From positions 31,013,777 through 31,077,776 of the forward strand of contig CM055093.1 of the NCBI GenBank assembly GCA_029204225.1: 64,000 bases of DNA. The letters run 5' to 3'. This document shows positions 12,511 through 22,144 of the stretch, one piece after another. Source of the DNA: Diphasiastrum complanatum. Its lineage: Eukaryota > Streptophyta > Lycopodiopsida > Lycopodiales > Lycopodiaceae. Under the pieces are notes generated by a model. The model was not told the origin of the DNA and did no database searches. It saw only the letters and a program-made list of their open reading frames with translations. How positions within the stretch are numbered: the stretch's first letter is position 1; the number at the start of each line of letters is the position of its first letter. Made by a program: the position numbers and the translations under genes.

Positions 12511-13492
12511 AATTCTTGAGCAAAAAGACGAGAATTTTAAAGGCATACCATTGAAAATGCCAATAACCTTTCTAAAATGATCTTCCCTGCTCAAAATAGT
12601 CACTGTGTCATAATGTAAGATGGCAACATGTCCACCAGAGAGCGATGGTAAAGCTTGAACAATAGCTGCATCAGATCCCTTGAACTGCAACCTTTTCTGA
12701 ATCCACTTCTTTAGGCCTGAACAGAAATAAATAAAGGCACTTTCTGAGCAAAAACACAGAAAATGGCAGTCACTTTTTGACAAACCCTTTCCTTGGGCGT
12801 TGCTTACACGTATTTGATTTGTTGAAACGTTTTAGGAGTTTCAAATCTATTCCAAACTTTCAAACGTTCACATATTTGAATCATTACAACTTATCCATAC
12901 TGTTCTGCATTTATTTAGTTACTCGAAATTTTAAGTGTTTAGGCTTTCACTCTATGTTATCGTCTTGATCAAGCACGATCTGCTAATGCTGTGAAAGCAA
13001 TCATGGCCTCCAAAGCTCAGTTAACTTCCTTAAAACGTAGAAGTGAACTGATTACTACTCCATTCGTCATACCTATTAGATTTGGTCCTCTGTACCACCT
13101 ACTTTCATTTCTCACATCTTCATTCGGGTACCTCTGCAACACAGTAAACAGAATTGCAAGGTTAAGGCCTAAAGTCACGCCGACTCAAGACGCCAACTTG
13201 TACATAATAGTGCGCAATGACAATCCTGATTGCCAAAATAGGGATCTTCCATAATCAAATTTCATCGTGGCAGAAGAGAAGTAATCTGTATAAGCATCTG
13301 CACCAAAAAACAAGCTTTTCAAAGGTTATTATGCATCAGCATCAAAAGTTCAATATATACCTCCACTTGTGTGTTGTCATGCCACTCGTCTGGAACATAC
13401 TCTGCATGAGAAAACATCTGATAAAGAATTGGTGGCCCGTGCCGTGGAACATGGTGAGGAGAACGTTCCCTTGAGCTGCTGGATGCTTCCAT
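3317..13492 (-). CDS. MIP2: MIP2-like (Sec39/NBAS homologue), 5' part, six exons
   Basis: This is the N-terminal part of a plant MAG2-interacting protein 2 / NBAS / Sec39 homologue, a subunit of the Dsl1/NRZ complex that tethers COPI vesicles at the ER. Proposed coding exons, in sense order: 13492-13361, 13133-13073, 12716-12549, 4772 (or 4787)-4575, 4392-4223, 3534-3317. Introns are GT-AG. Phases agree at the 1-2, 2-3, 3-4 and 5-6 joins; the 4-5 join is disturbed by a 71-bp triplication. The protein follows the NBAS N-terminal beta-propeller order: an ILY start segment, a LSGGHVAILHYDTVTILSRE strand, then VIYLLNSSAELLSKVSL, and YELLLITSKSTL followed by a RHPYG motif matching the SHYPHG of NBAS. 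The C-terminal part is outside the window. Whether the allele is functional depends on how the exon 4-5 region is spliced. The assignment rests on remembered family patterns. Confidence 0.6.
4223..4392 (-). CDS. MIP2: MIP2-like exon 5
   Basis: Acceptor TTTCTAG|ATTCTTACTG, in phase 0, opens ILTVHQNDLFKPMSEILQNE and continues to FRLCASGYCEG. The donor GAAGG|GTATTT at 4223 joins exon 6 exactly in frame. The ILT segment resembles the strand plant MIP2 proteins have after the second blade; the rest is poorly conserved. The acceptor lies in the last of three 71-bp tandem units. Confidence 0.5.
4371..4583 (-). repeat. 71-bp tandem triplication over a splice junction
   Basis: Three nearly identical 71-bp units start at 4371, 4442 and 4513, each beginning CATTCTGATGCACAG on the plus strand. 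They differ at only a few positions, so the array is recent. In gene sense each unit holds a GCAG|GTGATT donor-like site and a TTTCTAG|ATTCTT acceptor. The array therefore spans the end of exon 4 and the start of exon 5 of MIP2 and offers three alternatives for each site. The unit length is not a multiple of three. Confidence 0.95.
4575..4787 (-). CDS. MIP2: MIP2-like exon 4
   Basis: It encodes EVLEAEHFVLGEWIDDFDIF, AVASSLKVIYLLNSSAELLS, KVSLREHRLKGDLVGMF and TQKAHDESAG. This corresponds to the NBAS stretch where a propeller strand is followed by GSEL-like and GDL..IAGL-like motifs. Two acceptors keep the frame: after the TAG just upstream of 4787, or after GCAG at 4773 (exon from 4772). The obvious donor, GCAG|GTGATT at 4575, is phase 1 and does not fit exon 5. 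A weaker donor TAC|GTTTCT about 14 bases further would fit. Confidence 0.55.
5400..5709 (-). repeat. Probable copia 3' LTR (partial)
   Basis: Directly after the polypurine tract the minus strand begins TGATAAAATACCC, as a plant LTR would (TG start). The far end is not defined; no second LTR copy is seen in the window. Confidence 0.45.
5717..5990 (-). pseudogene. Ty1/copia RNase H 3' end
   Basis: In minus sense it reads SDNLSYISTANNLVLHARTK then HIRVYYHYVRGKVQAREVEL. After a frameshift follows TNDQVADIFVKELTKDKLQK. These are the canonical last motifs of copia RNase H. A purine-rich AACAAGGGGGAGTG follows immediately (polypurine tract), so this is the true 3' end of an element lying in MIP2 sense orientation within its largest intron. 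The upstream pol is missing. Confidence 0.85.
6306..6352 (+). repeat. ATTAATAAA followed by (CTTT)/(CT) tract
   Basis: CATTAATAAATCTTTCTTTC runs into CT repeats. The arrangement mimics the end of the LINE at 12,454-12,506 (ATTAATAAAGAG then CT repeats). It may be the tail of a second, 5'-truncated retroposon of which about 100-150 bp remain upstream. Confidence 0.5.
6353..7411. other. Intronic DNA without recognised feature
   Basis: Mixed-composition DNA upstream of recognisable LINE protein motifs. Part of it may be the LINE 5' UTR. The short plus-strand frames at 6796-7199 show no known motif. Confidence 0.4.
7813..8447 (+). pseudogene. LINE ORF1 remnant
   Basis: Two parts survive. At 7813-7980 a heptad-rich run contains IQAMQSHVQQMDSSIEEIK and IQQLESQVEHHHTAVQS, a coiled coil broken by TAA and TAG. 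At 8067-8447 a basic segment is followed by IYLDDDLTFIQVQERKKGPL, resembling the RNA-binding and C-terminal domains of L1-like ORF1 proteins, with a TAG just before IYLDDD. ORF1 proteins coat LINE RNA. Sequence before 7813 (Ser/Pro-rich) may be the ORF1 N-terminus. Confidence 0.5.
8589..9700 (+). pseudogene. LINE ORF2: endonuclease end and RT start
   Basis: The reading frame carries HELAIFNGLSCWPHSSVFTC then VDYLIGSPTIISLISDF and LSDHSHLSFCL. This is the C-terminal half of the apurinic-type endonuclease, in which DHxxL-type residues close the active site. A linker follows, then WCTNIIHPIHNSG and MKPDNYHTIMIGHIIAKL, the entry of the RT domain (N-YRTI-IGH-AKL type). A stop at about 9276 interrupts the linker. 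The frame then jumps to the distal RT, so the palm with its catalytic aspartates is deleted. Confidence 0.75.
9678..10335 (+). pseudogene. LINE ORF2: distal RT and connector
   Basis: Three frames must be combined: MNISKTKLMVFN (RT motif after the YADD box), IFLDGQPLEFVSSYTYLGTL (the FKYLG motif), and a frame starting VTPTALYAAKALVYSLTSSH that runs through PHQIIIAKFAIPPILVDPLF. The last is the connector between RT and the terminal Cys/His domain. At least two frameshifts separate the pieces. Confidence 0.7.
10739..11352. mobile_element. Non-autonomous hAT-type element, copy B
   Basis: A 614-bp element with perfect 11-bp terminal inverted repeats CATAGTTGCAC / GTGCAACTATG and a perfect 8-bp target duplication CTTGGCAC (10731-10738 and 11353-11360). 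It shares the interior of copy A (30-830): the TTTTGGGCAATATGGGT stretch, the block ending AGATGGTCCCAGT, and the distal block with AAATAACAACCAAATAGCTA. Its subterminal motif is AAACGCG rather than AATCGCG. It lies within the LINE, so it inserted later. No coding capacity. Confidence 0.88.
11428..11477. repeat. (CT)n microsatellite
   Basis: About 25 uninterrupted CT dinucleotides, just downstream of hAT copy B. Arg/Glu or Ser/Leu repeat ORFs across it are artefacts. Confidence 0.95.
11586..12198 (+). pseudogene. LINE ORF2 3' end
   Basis: Fragments in shifting frames: SGLTLFMVYS, then CEIESEEHFLFRCSAYYE, a Cys-x-FRCS-Y segment like the EDE-HFLF-C zinc-binding motif near the end of plant LINE ORF2. 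A short Arg/Gln-rich tail follows (FTSRRPQADSKSDDDIDID). It resumes the LINE interrupted at about 10,340. Confidence 0.55.
12454..12506 (+). repeat. LINE 3' end: AATAAA plus (CT)n tail
   Basis: ATTAATAAAGAG is followed directly by about 23 CT units and then by MIP2 exon-3 flanking sequence. The position suggests the microsatellite is the LINE's own 3' tail rather than an independent repeat. Confidence 0.7.
12549..12716 (-). CDS. MIP2: MIP2-like exon 3
   Basis: Acceptor TTCTGTTCAG|GCCTAAAG and donor ATG|GTATGC bound 168 bp. It encodes LKKWIQKRLQFKGSDAAIVQ, ALPSLSGGHVAILHYDTVTI and LSREDHFRKVIGIFN. This matches the first blade of the NBAS/MIP2 propeller (a hydrophobic strand, then a polar turn like RKEDDY, then a GIF). 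It ends in phase 1. The (CT)n run and LINE tail begin about 40 bp downstream in the intron. Confidence 0.65.
13073..13133 (-). CDS. MIP2: MIP2-like exon 2 (61 bp)
   Basis: A small exon bounded by TGTGTTGCAG| and |GTATGA. It encodes RYPNEDVRNESRWYRGPNLI plus one base. It was found because exon 1 ends in phase 0 and exon 3 begins in phase 1; this exon alone reconciles them, giving the in-frame run PNLI-G-LKKW across the next junction. Confidence 0.6.
13361..13492 (-). CDS. MIP2: MIP2-like exon 1 (start codon)
   Basis: Forty-four codons from ATG at 13492-13490, reading MEASSSSRERSPHHVPRHGP then ILYQMF and EYVPDEWHDNTQVE. The Ser/Arg/His-rich start followed by an ILY motif resembles the beginnings of plant MIP2 and NBAS. 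The donor is GAG|GTATAT, phase 0. An upstream in-frame Met at 13570 exists, but the sequence between is hydrophobic and unlike the family, so the inner Met is preferred. Confidence 0.6.
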
Positions 13493-13830
13493 TGCTCTCA
13501 GCTCCCATACGAACAGGCGGCCAAGCCAAATTGCTAACAGATCACCCCCAAAAATGCAGCAAACACTCAAAACCTAATAGATCGTTAGAGATGTAATAGT
13601 ACAGGTTAGGGTTAAGATCAAGAGCAAGTACTAGAATGAAATTGTAGCTGCGACAGGAAAAGCGCTGCTTGATTTGAGCTGTCTAGGGATTGGATCGGAT
13701 CAAATTGAATGCGAGAGTGGATCTAGATCAGAGATAGAGGCGTTGAGGCCTGGGAAGCAAGGAGAGAAGGAAGCATCAAGGAACAGAAAAGAGAGAATAA
13801 AATGAATGGATCGTGTCTTGTCATTTTCTT
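13493..13830 (-). promoter_or_regulatory. MIP2-like 5' flank / 5' UTR
   Basis: Sequence upstream of the MIP2-like start. It contains purine-rich tracts (GAAGCAAGGAGAGAAGG type, read on the plus strand near 13,755-13,775), which read as CT-rich in gene sense, a feature common in plant 5' UTRs. No certain TATA box is identified. Confidence 0.35.
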
Positions 13831-13889
13831 CTTCTTTCACATGCATGGCTTTCTATTTTTTTTTTCACATTATTTTTTCATTAATTTTT

Positions 13890-14800
13890 ATTGACTTAGA
13901 CGCGATAGTGGTAAGCCATTGTGATGATTTGTTAGCTTTGCGGCGATAGTGATAAGCTGCTCTCATGATTTCTTAGCTTTGCGGCAATAGTGGTAAGTTA
14001 CTCTGATGATTTGATAAAAGCCGAGGTGTCACCTAAGGTGATTTTTTTTTCATTTAAAAAGGTCTTTTCTTCTTTAATTGTTTTGAAAATGTAATCTTCT
14101 GTGACAAAGATGGTGACTATTTGTTGAAAGGTGAGGTGTCACTTTGAGATGATTTTGTACATTAAAATAAGTTTTTTTCTTTTTAAAATGCAATTTTTGT
14201 TTTTTTAATTTTAATGCCTTGCATAAGGCAAAGCTTCTCGTGATATATTAATCACTTTGTTTTTATTAGCTTTGTCGTGATAGTGATAAGCTATTGTGAC
14301 GATTTGCTAGATGTTAAAGTGTCACATTAAAGTGAATTTCAATATCGCAATGGGTTCTTTTTTCCTGAATGTAATCTTTATTTTTATATTTTTTAATAAT
14401 TTGCATTAAATGCATCGTTATTTTTTAAATTTTCAAATGTCTTGCATAAGGTGAAGATGATATATTAATCATCCTGTTTTTATTAACTTTGTTGCAATAG
14501 CAGTAAAGTTGACAATTTGCTAAAAGTTGAGGTGTCACTCCTAGGTGAGAGTTTGAGAATTCAAATCAATTTTTTGTTAACGCAATCTTTATCTTTTTAG
14601 CCTTGACTTAATCGTGCTAAGCTATCGAAACAATTTGCTAAATGTTGAGGTTTAATTCCTAGGTGAATTTGAACATTCAAATATATTTTTTTACTTCTTA
14701 ATTCTAAAAAGTGCAATCATTTTATATTTCAGCAATTTGGATACCCTATTTAAGGCAAAACTTCTTGTGATATCTCAATCACCTTGTTAAAATTTGTCAA
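13890..14800. repeat. Degenerate tandem modules
   Basis: A family of diverged modules recurs here. One motif, GCGGCGATAGTGATAAGC and relatives, appears near 13,895, 13,935, 13,985, 14,275 and 14,490. A second, AAGTTGAGGTGTCAC followed by TAGGTGA, appears near 14,020, 14,130, 14,320, 14,525 and 14,645. A third, TTGCATAAGGCAAAGCTTCT, appears near 14,220, 14,440 and 14,745. The spacing of the composite is about 200-250 bp. There is no coding signal. Confidence 0.7.
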
Positions 14801-15885
14801 AATCTATAATTCGTGCATGCATAACAAGATCATCTTTGAAATCTACAAGGTGATTGAAGTGAGATAATAATTGGATATTCGAAATCTTTTCTTTTAATAA
14901 ATTTCAATATTAAATGACTTTTTTTTTTAAATGCTCCCCAACACATCATCTTTGAATGTATGATCGCCATGGCTTACTAGCTTAATGCTTGGCATTAAAG
15001 CTAACAAGGTCATCTTTGAGATTTGGCAAGCTTTGCCTTAAAATGAAAGAAATAATTCAACTCTTGAATATTGATTTTTATAAAACATTTTTAATATAGA
15101 ATGAAATTTTTAAAAAAAATTGTTGCTCAAACTTTCCACAAAAAAACACATCAACATTGAGCATATGATCACAATAGCTTGATATTGTGCAGCATTTCCA
15201 ATATGTATAAATTACCCTCAACACAAGTTGTTGCATATGTTGTTGGTTTTCAGACCAGTGCATATTGCTCACACTAATGGATAGCAGATGAATTAAGTGC
15301 ATTGGTCAAGCCTAAACATGGAGCGAAAAGCTCTTACCTGTCAACGACGTAGTGGTCGAGGTTTGCATTTGCGCCTTTCTAGACAACTCTACCCAGCTCA
15401 CACCGATGCAAAATAAATATTTTGGTCTTAAATCAAGTCATTTTGAGCAAAAAAAAATTATTTTTAGACAGTATGTGACTACCAGATGGAATTTCTTGGG
15501 TTTATTGTGTTGTTGAGCCACTTACTCTACTTCTCTTCTTTATATGTCTTTCATATTTTGTTTTTGGCCATGAGCCATAATACCACATAGGCGAATAGAA
15601 GGTTGTTTGGGATTTGCATCTAAGGAAACACATATGGCTTATTCTTGGTTCAAGCTGTTGTTTTAAATAAAGCTAGCTTTTAGCATTGATATAGCCACAT
15701 TCTTCACTATTAGATGAAGCACAAGCTTGTTTTACGAGCCATGATCATGGTATGTATGTCATCGAAATTTTCATGTTGGTTGTCCAATCCCAGCATATTG
15801 GTCTTGGCTTCTCACTATCTTCCAATGTGGTTATTTTTTATGAGTAGTCAACCATAGCTTGCAAGATATGATAAAGATAATAGTT
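14801..15885. other. AT-rich spacer
   Basis: No gene or named repeat recognised. Short phrases of the preceding modules (AACAAGGTCATCTTTGA) recur twice near 14,825 and 15,005. Confidence 0.45.
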
Positions 15886-16130
15886 TTGGCTTCCCAAAGG
15901 TACCATGTTATGCTCGTCCCTACATATAAAGGGGACATAGAATGCAGCAATTTTGGAGAAGTGGCTATAGGCATGCATAATTGATTTTTCTATCATTTAC
16001 CAATGGATTTTGGCTCCCCAAAGATACCATGTTATGTTTGTCCCTACATATAAAGGGGACATAGAATGCAACAATTATGGAGAATTGGTTATATGCATGC
16101 ATAATTGATTTGTGTCATTTACCAATGGAT
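15886..16130. repeat. 124-bp tandem duplication
   Basis: Two adjacent units begin at 15886 and 16010 with TTGGCT(T/C)CCCAAAG. Both contain the phrase ACATATAAAGGGGACATAG and end with TTTACCAATGGAT. They differ at a modest number of positions. Confidence 0.93.
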
Positions 16131-17694
16131 ATGGCTAATATATTCTAAGTAATTGGGTTTTACATATACAAAAAAATTGTAATGACGACCGCTGACTAAC
16201 GTTGTATGATTGGCATACTAGTGAGACATTGGTTTAGTGACTCTCATAATCGAACTAAGTATTTATTTAATGATTTTGATTGCCTTCAATACTAACAGTA
16301 TTTTTGTCAGAGTTTTTGGATTACGTAAAAGAAATAAGTTATTCTGTTTTGGAAGTTCGAAATTTTAGCTTTTATGTTATCTATTAAATGAACTTAAACT
16401 AGTGAAATGACCATATTGAGAAATTTGTTCAATTGGATTAGGTCACAATATTTTCACTAAAGTTAAGTTATATCCCGAGTATAGATAATTCAAAAATGAA
16501 AATTTTCTTTTTTGTTAAATTTCAATTTTGGACAAATTTTATAATCAATTACATTATGATGTTACATTTCTAATTAATTTTAATCATTATAACAGGTCGA
16601 GCAAAAGCTTGTGCAAGATACTCATCAAATTTGAATTTAAAAATGGTTGATAATATGAAATGGCCAGATAGAATGAATGAGAATTGGACTCTTTATCCAA
16701 GCAAAGGGATTTTGTTAGGTACAATAAAAGAGTTGCTAAATTATAATTTGAGGCATTTTCCATTCATGTAATTTCACATTCTTAGTTGTATGACAATTTT
16801 AAGACATTGACGAAGTAACACTTTAAGGGGTTAAGGACCTTCTTGGAGGGAGAATTGGTGATATGGGACATCAATGATTCCAAATAGTCTAGGACCATAA
16901 GGATCTGATTAATAGTGATAAGTTTCAATAATTATTAAATGTCGATCTGAAATCATTGGTGAAACAATATGGGATATTTTGTGAAATTTTGATATTTAAT
17001 CCAGATCGCAAATGAGTATCTCACAGTTTACAAAATCGAAAATCCTTAAAGCTATTTCTCACCTTCTTAAACCCTTGTTTCTTAGAAATGTCTCAAATAC
17101 TATGTTGGATTATTATCCTATGATCCGATTATTAATCTACATCCATTCAATTATCCAATTTTTGTACTTTTACTCACATTATCACACAGTTTACATAAAT
17201 ACATCGAAAAGATTAACAGTCATATTCGACATCGATAAATGGGTCGACTATCGAATGTTAACATAACATGTTACCACTTGTTTTGAAGCTAACTACCTGC
17301 TCTGATCATTGTTAGCGGTAACTACCATGTAACCTAATTGAGTAAGTGACGACACAATATGGCTAAGTGCCAATTTCCATCTACAACTCATCGTGGCTAA
17401 GTGCCAATTGCGACCTAGTTAAATGACTGCCTTAACCATCATTTGGATAAGCCTATTCGACATTTCTAACTAATATAAATAGCTGATATTATTGTTCTTC
17501 TTCTTTTTTCCTCTTTTGAAGAGAAGTCAAGGATCATAGAGTATTGCTAGTATCACTTCATTGTTAATTTGTTGGGTTTCTACTGTTCTGATACCAGCTT
17601 GTTGGGTTTCTTGTATGGATGTGGAATGATTAGAGAGAACTCAACATGCAAATTATAATAGGATCTTTACCAAACTATAGATTTAGACTATACC
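16131..17694. other. AT-rich spacer with possible LTR remnants
   Basis: No coding signal. Near 17,565-17,600 the phrase TTGTTGGGTTTCT occurs twice around TCTGATACCAGC, which resembles the complement of a copia primer-binding site. It could be an LTR/PBS edge on the minus strand, but no partner LTR is seen. Confidence 0.35.
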
Positions 17695-18760
17695 TTAGAT
17701 CGACAAGATGAACATCTTAGTAGGTGTCAATGACAACCATGAAGGGAGCGAAACAGTTAGGCAACTTAGAAATGAATAACAAAATACACCCCCTTCTCCA
17801 ACTTGCCTTTCCTTGTCCACAAAAATGAACATTGATAGCTCCATCTTTGCTCTTGTGGCTCTCCTTGGAATAGTTGAAGCTCTCGGATTTTGCTCCTCCT
17901 CTTGATCAAGCTCCTTGTTGATCTCGACCATATCTTTGCCAATATGATTCTTAGAGGATTTATCATTTAAGATTACAAACATTGTGGCTCTACCATTGCT
18001 CCTTGTGCTTGAAAAATGTACATCCAAATGAATCAACTTAAGAGGGTGAGTAGTCTTAGTGATAGAGTTAGAGAAAGGGAACCTATGTGCTTTAGCCAAA
18101 GCACATTCTTCACAAACCATTTCCTTCTTTTCCATGGATCTTGGAAGGCCTAGAGCAAGATCCTCCTTGCATATGGCTTCCATAGACTTGGTGTTGACGT
18201 GACCAAGCCTCTTGTGCCACAAATCATTTGTGGTCATCTTTTCCTCCTTGGCTACTATCACAAATTGGTTAGGATCAACAAAAGCATCAAGCTTAAACAA
18301 CCTCCCAGACCTTCTTCCTCTTGCTATGATCTTCCCATTCTTGATGTTGCATACATTAGTAGAGAACTCCATAAAGAAACCATTTTCAAGCAATTGGCCT
18401 ACACTAAGTAAGCTCTTAGTGATGCTAGGAATGTAAAGTACACCATCTATCTTGATCTTCCTTGAAGATCCCAGGCATAAAGGTATGGATCCTATGCCTT
18501 CTACCTTACAAGCATAATCATTTGCTGTAAAAATTGACTTGATAGGTCCATCATAGATGGATAAGGTTGAAAAAAACTCCCTCTTACTTGTCACATGGGT
18601 GCTAGCCCCACTATCTATCCACCAAGGGTTTTCTCCTCTCATGCTTGAAGATGAAAAACTTGACATCATGAGAGAGTCTTCATATGAACTCTCCTCTTCC
18701 TTTTGGCCTAGGTTTGCTTGACCTTGAGCTTTCTTCCTCTTGAAGCACTTGATGCGAAAA
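17695..18760 (-). pseudogene. Ty1/copia protease and pre-integrase, internally deleted
   Basis: A 324-codon frame begins upstream of NPWWIDSGASTHVTSKREFF, the copia aspartic protease with its D-S-G-A active site. It continues through VLYIPSITKSLLSVGQLLEN to the GAG pre-integrase zinc-finger region DLWHKRLGHVNTKSMEAI and CEECALAKAHRFPF. At about residue 235 the integrase core starts (HLDVHFSS) and then the frame jumps to an Arg/Glu-rich linker (NKELDQEEEQNPRASTIP) that normally lies just before RT. The integrase catalytic region is therefore deleted in frame. The junction with unrelated DNA on the right is at about 18,760. Confidence 0.88.
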
Positions 18761-19532
18761 ATGATTTTTGCGAGCTGATGCGAAATATTTTTCGTGAGCG
18801 AAACGAATGGAGTTCAAATACGATTGTTGGTCACTGCCAGCTGCATCATTCCTATAGTCCTCCAGAATGTAGACAGACGCTGCTGAACTATGTTAACAAA
18901 TTAATGCAGCATTCAACGAAATTCAAACCAAGGTGCGGAAATAAAATGAACAAGACACACAAATAACAACAGACTAATTTGCATTCAAGATCAGACAAGA
19001 TGTGTGCGCAATGGCTACAAAATCATCTATTGATTTTTCACTGATTCTTCAAGCATTGCATGCAGATCCACGCAGTGCATTGGCGTGAGAGAAATATTAT
19101 TCTCCCATGAGTAATTGTTTTGCTTACTAGCGGACTTGTGGATGTTCAGATCCTATTCAGAATTGTCTCACACGCAGGCGGACATGTATTCTGTATATTC
19201 GTCTTCTTGCTTACTAGCATCAGACTACTTCATATGTGTGTGTTGATCAAGTATATAGTCGCCTCTTGTAACCTTCCAGATTAGAGTGATTAAAACATTT
19301 ACAGCTAATCATGAATTACAAGAGTGGCAGATTAGCCATGGCCTAAAGTATATATGCTGACGTCATGCTATCAGATCAAATATCTGTACTTTTAGGTACT
19401 TGCATGATCTTGCTAGTCCTTCTTGGAACGTGAGGGCAGAGAAGAGTGTCGCAACAATTTTTGAGTTGTTTGACTTTCTCGTTGTTTGACTTTCTCCTGC
19501 TGCACCGCGAAAAATTCTCTTTCGCAAATTTT
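18761..19532. other. Probable LTR-type DNA between two copia pieces
   Basis: Motifs with TTCGCGAA and TTTTCGTGAGCG occur near both ends (18,760-18,810 and 19,500-19,620). The region follows the 3' end of the copia pol at 19.5-20.9 kb in minus sense, where a 3' LTR is expected. LTR limits cannot be fixed. Confidence 0.35.
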
Positions 19533-20930
19533 TCATGTTGGTGTCTTTTCATTAGGGTGTTCGTGAACATTTTCGCTTCGTGTCTTTTGACTTTCGCGTT
19601 CGCGAACATTTTCATCAGGTAGAGGGCTGAAAGCTAGCAAAGCTTTGGTAATAGAAACATTTTGTTTCTTCAGCTCCCTCTCAAAACATGATAGCTTCAT
19701 GACCCCAAGACTGCTCCTCTGTCTCTCAAAAAATCCTCTGTCTAGGGCCTTTGTGAATATGTCGGCAACCATGTCTTTCGTTCTGATGAAGGTAGGTCTG
19801 CAGCATCTTATTCTCAATCAGATCCCTGATCAAGTGGTACTTGATCACGATGTATTTCGTTCTTGAGTGGAACACAGAATCTTTCGTGAGATGTATTGTA
19901 GATGTGTTATCCATCTGCAAAACCAGAGGCTCGTTTCTTGTTTTGCCCAATTCTTCCAAGAACTGCCTAAGCCAAATTATCTCGTTGGCCATCTTTGCTG
20001 ATGCAACGTATTCTGCCTCCTAGGATGACTGAGCCACAATAGTCTGCTTCTTGCTGACCCAGAGAACTACTGCTCTTGACGTGATGGCTCCTGAGACGCT
20101 TTTACAATCATCCTTGAGGGATACCCAGCTAGCATCACTGTAGGAAAGCATCTTGAAACCTGCATCACGACAATAACACAAGCCATAATCTCTCGTTAAT
20201 TGAAGATAATGCAAAATTTGTTTTGCAATCTTCCAATGTGTCGAGCCTAGATTCGTGCAAAATTGGCTCATTTTGAACACTACATAAGCAATATCAGGGC
20301 GTGTGTTGTTTGCAAGGTACATCAACGAATCTATCAGCTTCATGTAAGGTGTGAGCTGCATCTGTCCTCTCTCTTCTTCAGTCTTCGGACAATCATCATT
20401 TTTTCAACACCGTTCCTGCGAGCATTGGAGTATTTGCTCCTTTGCAATTCAGCATCCCAAAATCCTCTAGGATTTTCTAGGTGTATCTGGACTGGTGAAG
20501 GTACAACTTACCTCCCTCACAGTCCCTTTCAATTTTCAAGCCAAGGTAACACCTGGCTTCTCCCAAATCCACAATCTTGAAATGTTTCGAGATGTCTTCC
20601 TTCACTTTAACAATCAGCTTCTCACTCTTGCAGAGTATTAGAGTGTCGTCCACATATATAGCCACAATGATGATCTGCCCATCTGTAACTCTGACATATA
20701 CATTAAAATCAGCCATCAGTGGCTTGAATCCTAATGATCTTAGGGCTTGATCTTTTTTCTTATACCATTGTCGAGCTGACTATTTCAGACTGTAGATACT
20801 TCTATGCATTCTGCATGCATAATCAGGAAGTGAATTTGAGACGTAACTTGGGGTTTGATCCGTATAGACCTTTTCATCTAGCTCGCCATGCAAGAAGGTT
20901 GTCTTCTCGTCCACTATGTGGATCCTGAGG
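19533..20930 (-). pseudogene. Ty1/copia RT and RNase H
   Basis: In minus sense: TTFLHGELDEKVYTDQTP and MHRSIYSLK (RT), then IIVAIYVDDTLILCKSEKL with the YVDD catalytic box, then DLGEARCYLGLKIERD. Next comes SLMYLANNTRPDIAYVVFKM, SYSDASWVSLKDDCKSVSGA and the RNase H end WLRQFLEELGK, FHSRTKYIVIKYHLIRDLI and KDMVADIFTKAL. Several frameshifts and stops separate five frames. This piece is distinct from the 17.7-18.7 kb one, although the two could derive from one element separated by rearrangement. Confidence 0.88.
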
Positions 20931-22144
20931 TCATAAGCAGCTGCATATGCAAAAATATTTGTGATTGGTCAATCATAAATAGATACTTAACTAATATTAT
21001 CAAGTGATTATAAGAAAATGTGATGACTCTTAAATATGATGAGTAATTCTTGATCTATTGAATGAGTGGAGAATTTAGATCAATGACTTGAAAATCTAAA
21101 CCTCTTAACTCTAGTGATTTGAGAACATATGTGTCTCATAGGCATTCTCATGAAGTACATTACTTTACTTGTGGTGATTTCTTCATTAAATGGTACTGTG
21201 CTACAGATTATAATATTAAGTGCTTGTGTAGGATTTTCAACCTAGATCTATGGTTACTTGGGAGACAAATAAATCTATTGAGATTAGATAATTGTTATTT
21301 TCTAGCATGTGATGCTAGAAACATGGGCATTTAACTCATGAGAATATTTGGGGTAATCAGAGTTGAGTTAGAGTCATTTTTATCTTGATGGATCTCCTAG
21401 AGATTCTAGTTGGATGAACTGTTATGCCTTTGAAGTTTTTATGTTCTAAGAGTTTTTGTACCAAGAAGCATTTTTGAATTGTCTACCATAGATTATGGAT
21501 AGTTTTGGACTATAATTGTTAGTTTTTTTAGCTTTTCAGCTATAATCTCCCGTGTTAGGTAATTGTTGAAAGTTGAAGACACCGGTTTTTTTTTCCTTCC
21601 CTATTTTGAGAACATAACATGTTCAAAGGAGGTGATGCTATTGGAGATTGATCAATAGCTTCTACATGGTTGGCGGTTTGGCTCCATTGTTGTTGCTTTG
21701 TCTTGTAAGCAGGATTCTTGGAGGTGCTTCTCCTTACACTAAAACATTTCAATGGAAATTAGCTCCAATCAATTAGAGGCAATCATTAATATTTTGGGAT
21801 ATCAAAAAGATAACCTCAGAACGTATCTTTTTGAACAAGACAATGGGATTTGCCATTTGTTGCAATGATAAGTTTAATTGTTATTACATGGCATTCACAA
21901 ATTCTCTATTGCAATAGTATGGGCCCACATGTCTAAGCCTTGCCATTCTCATGAATGGTTAAAAATATGTACATGTGGCTATCGCGTGTAATGTTTACGA
22001 ATATATCTACCACTACCTACCAATAGTAATTACAAAAGTGTTTAGAGCTATCTTCAAAGGAGTTCATCAAATAAAATAGAGGATCAAATAGTATGAGCAA
22101 TTGGACAGATCAAGCGACAATAATGGTATGGTAAAGAGTTCTCT
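20931..22144. other. Spacer without recognised gene
   Basis: AT-rich DNA between opposed copia fragments. The small frames show no motif. It may contain relic LTR or upstream copia sequence. Confidence 0.4.

Noticed and set aside
12340-12783. 147-codon minus-strand ORF with Arg-Glu repeats
   Set aside because: Only the part 12549-12716 is MIP2 exon 3; the Arg-Glu run is the (CT)n microsatellite read in frame, and the rest is intron.
17565-17600. Primer-binding site of the copia piece at 17.7-18.7 kb
   Set aside because: It lies downstream, not upstream, of that coding sequence in minus sense, so it cannot serve that piece.
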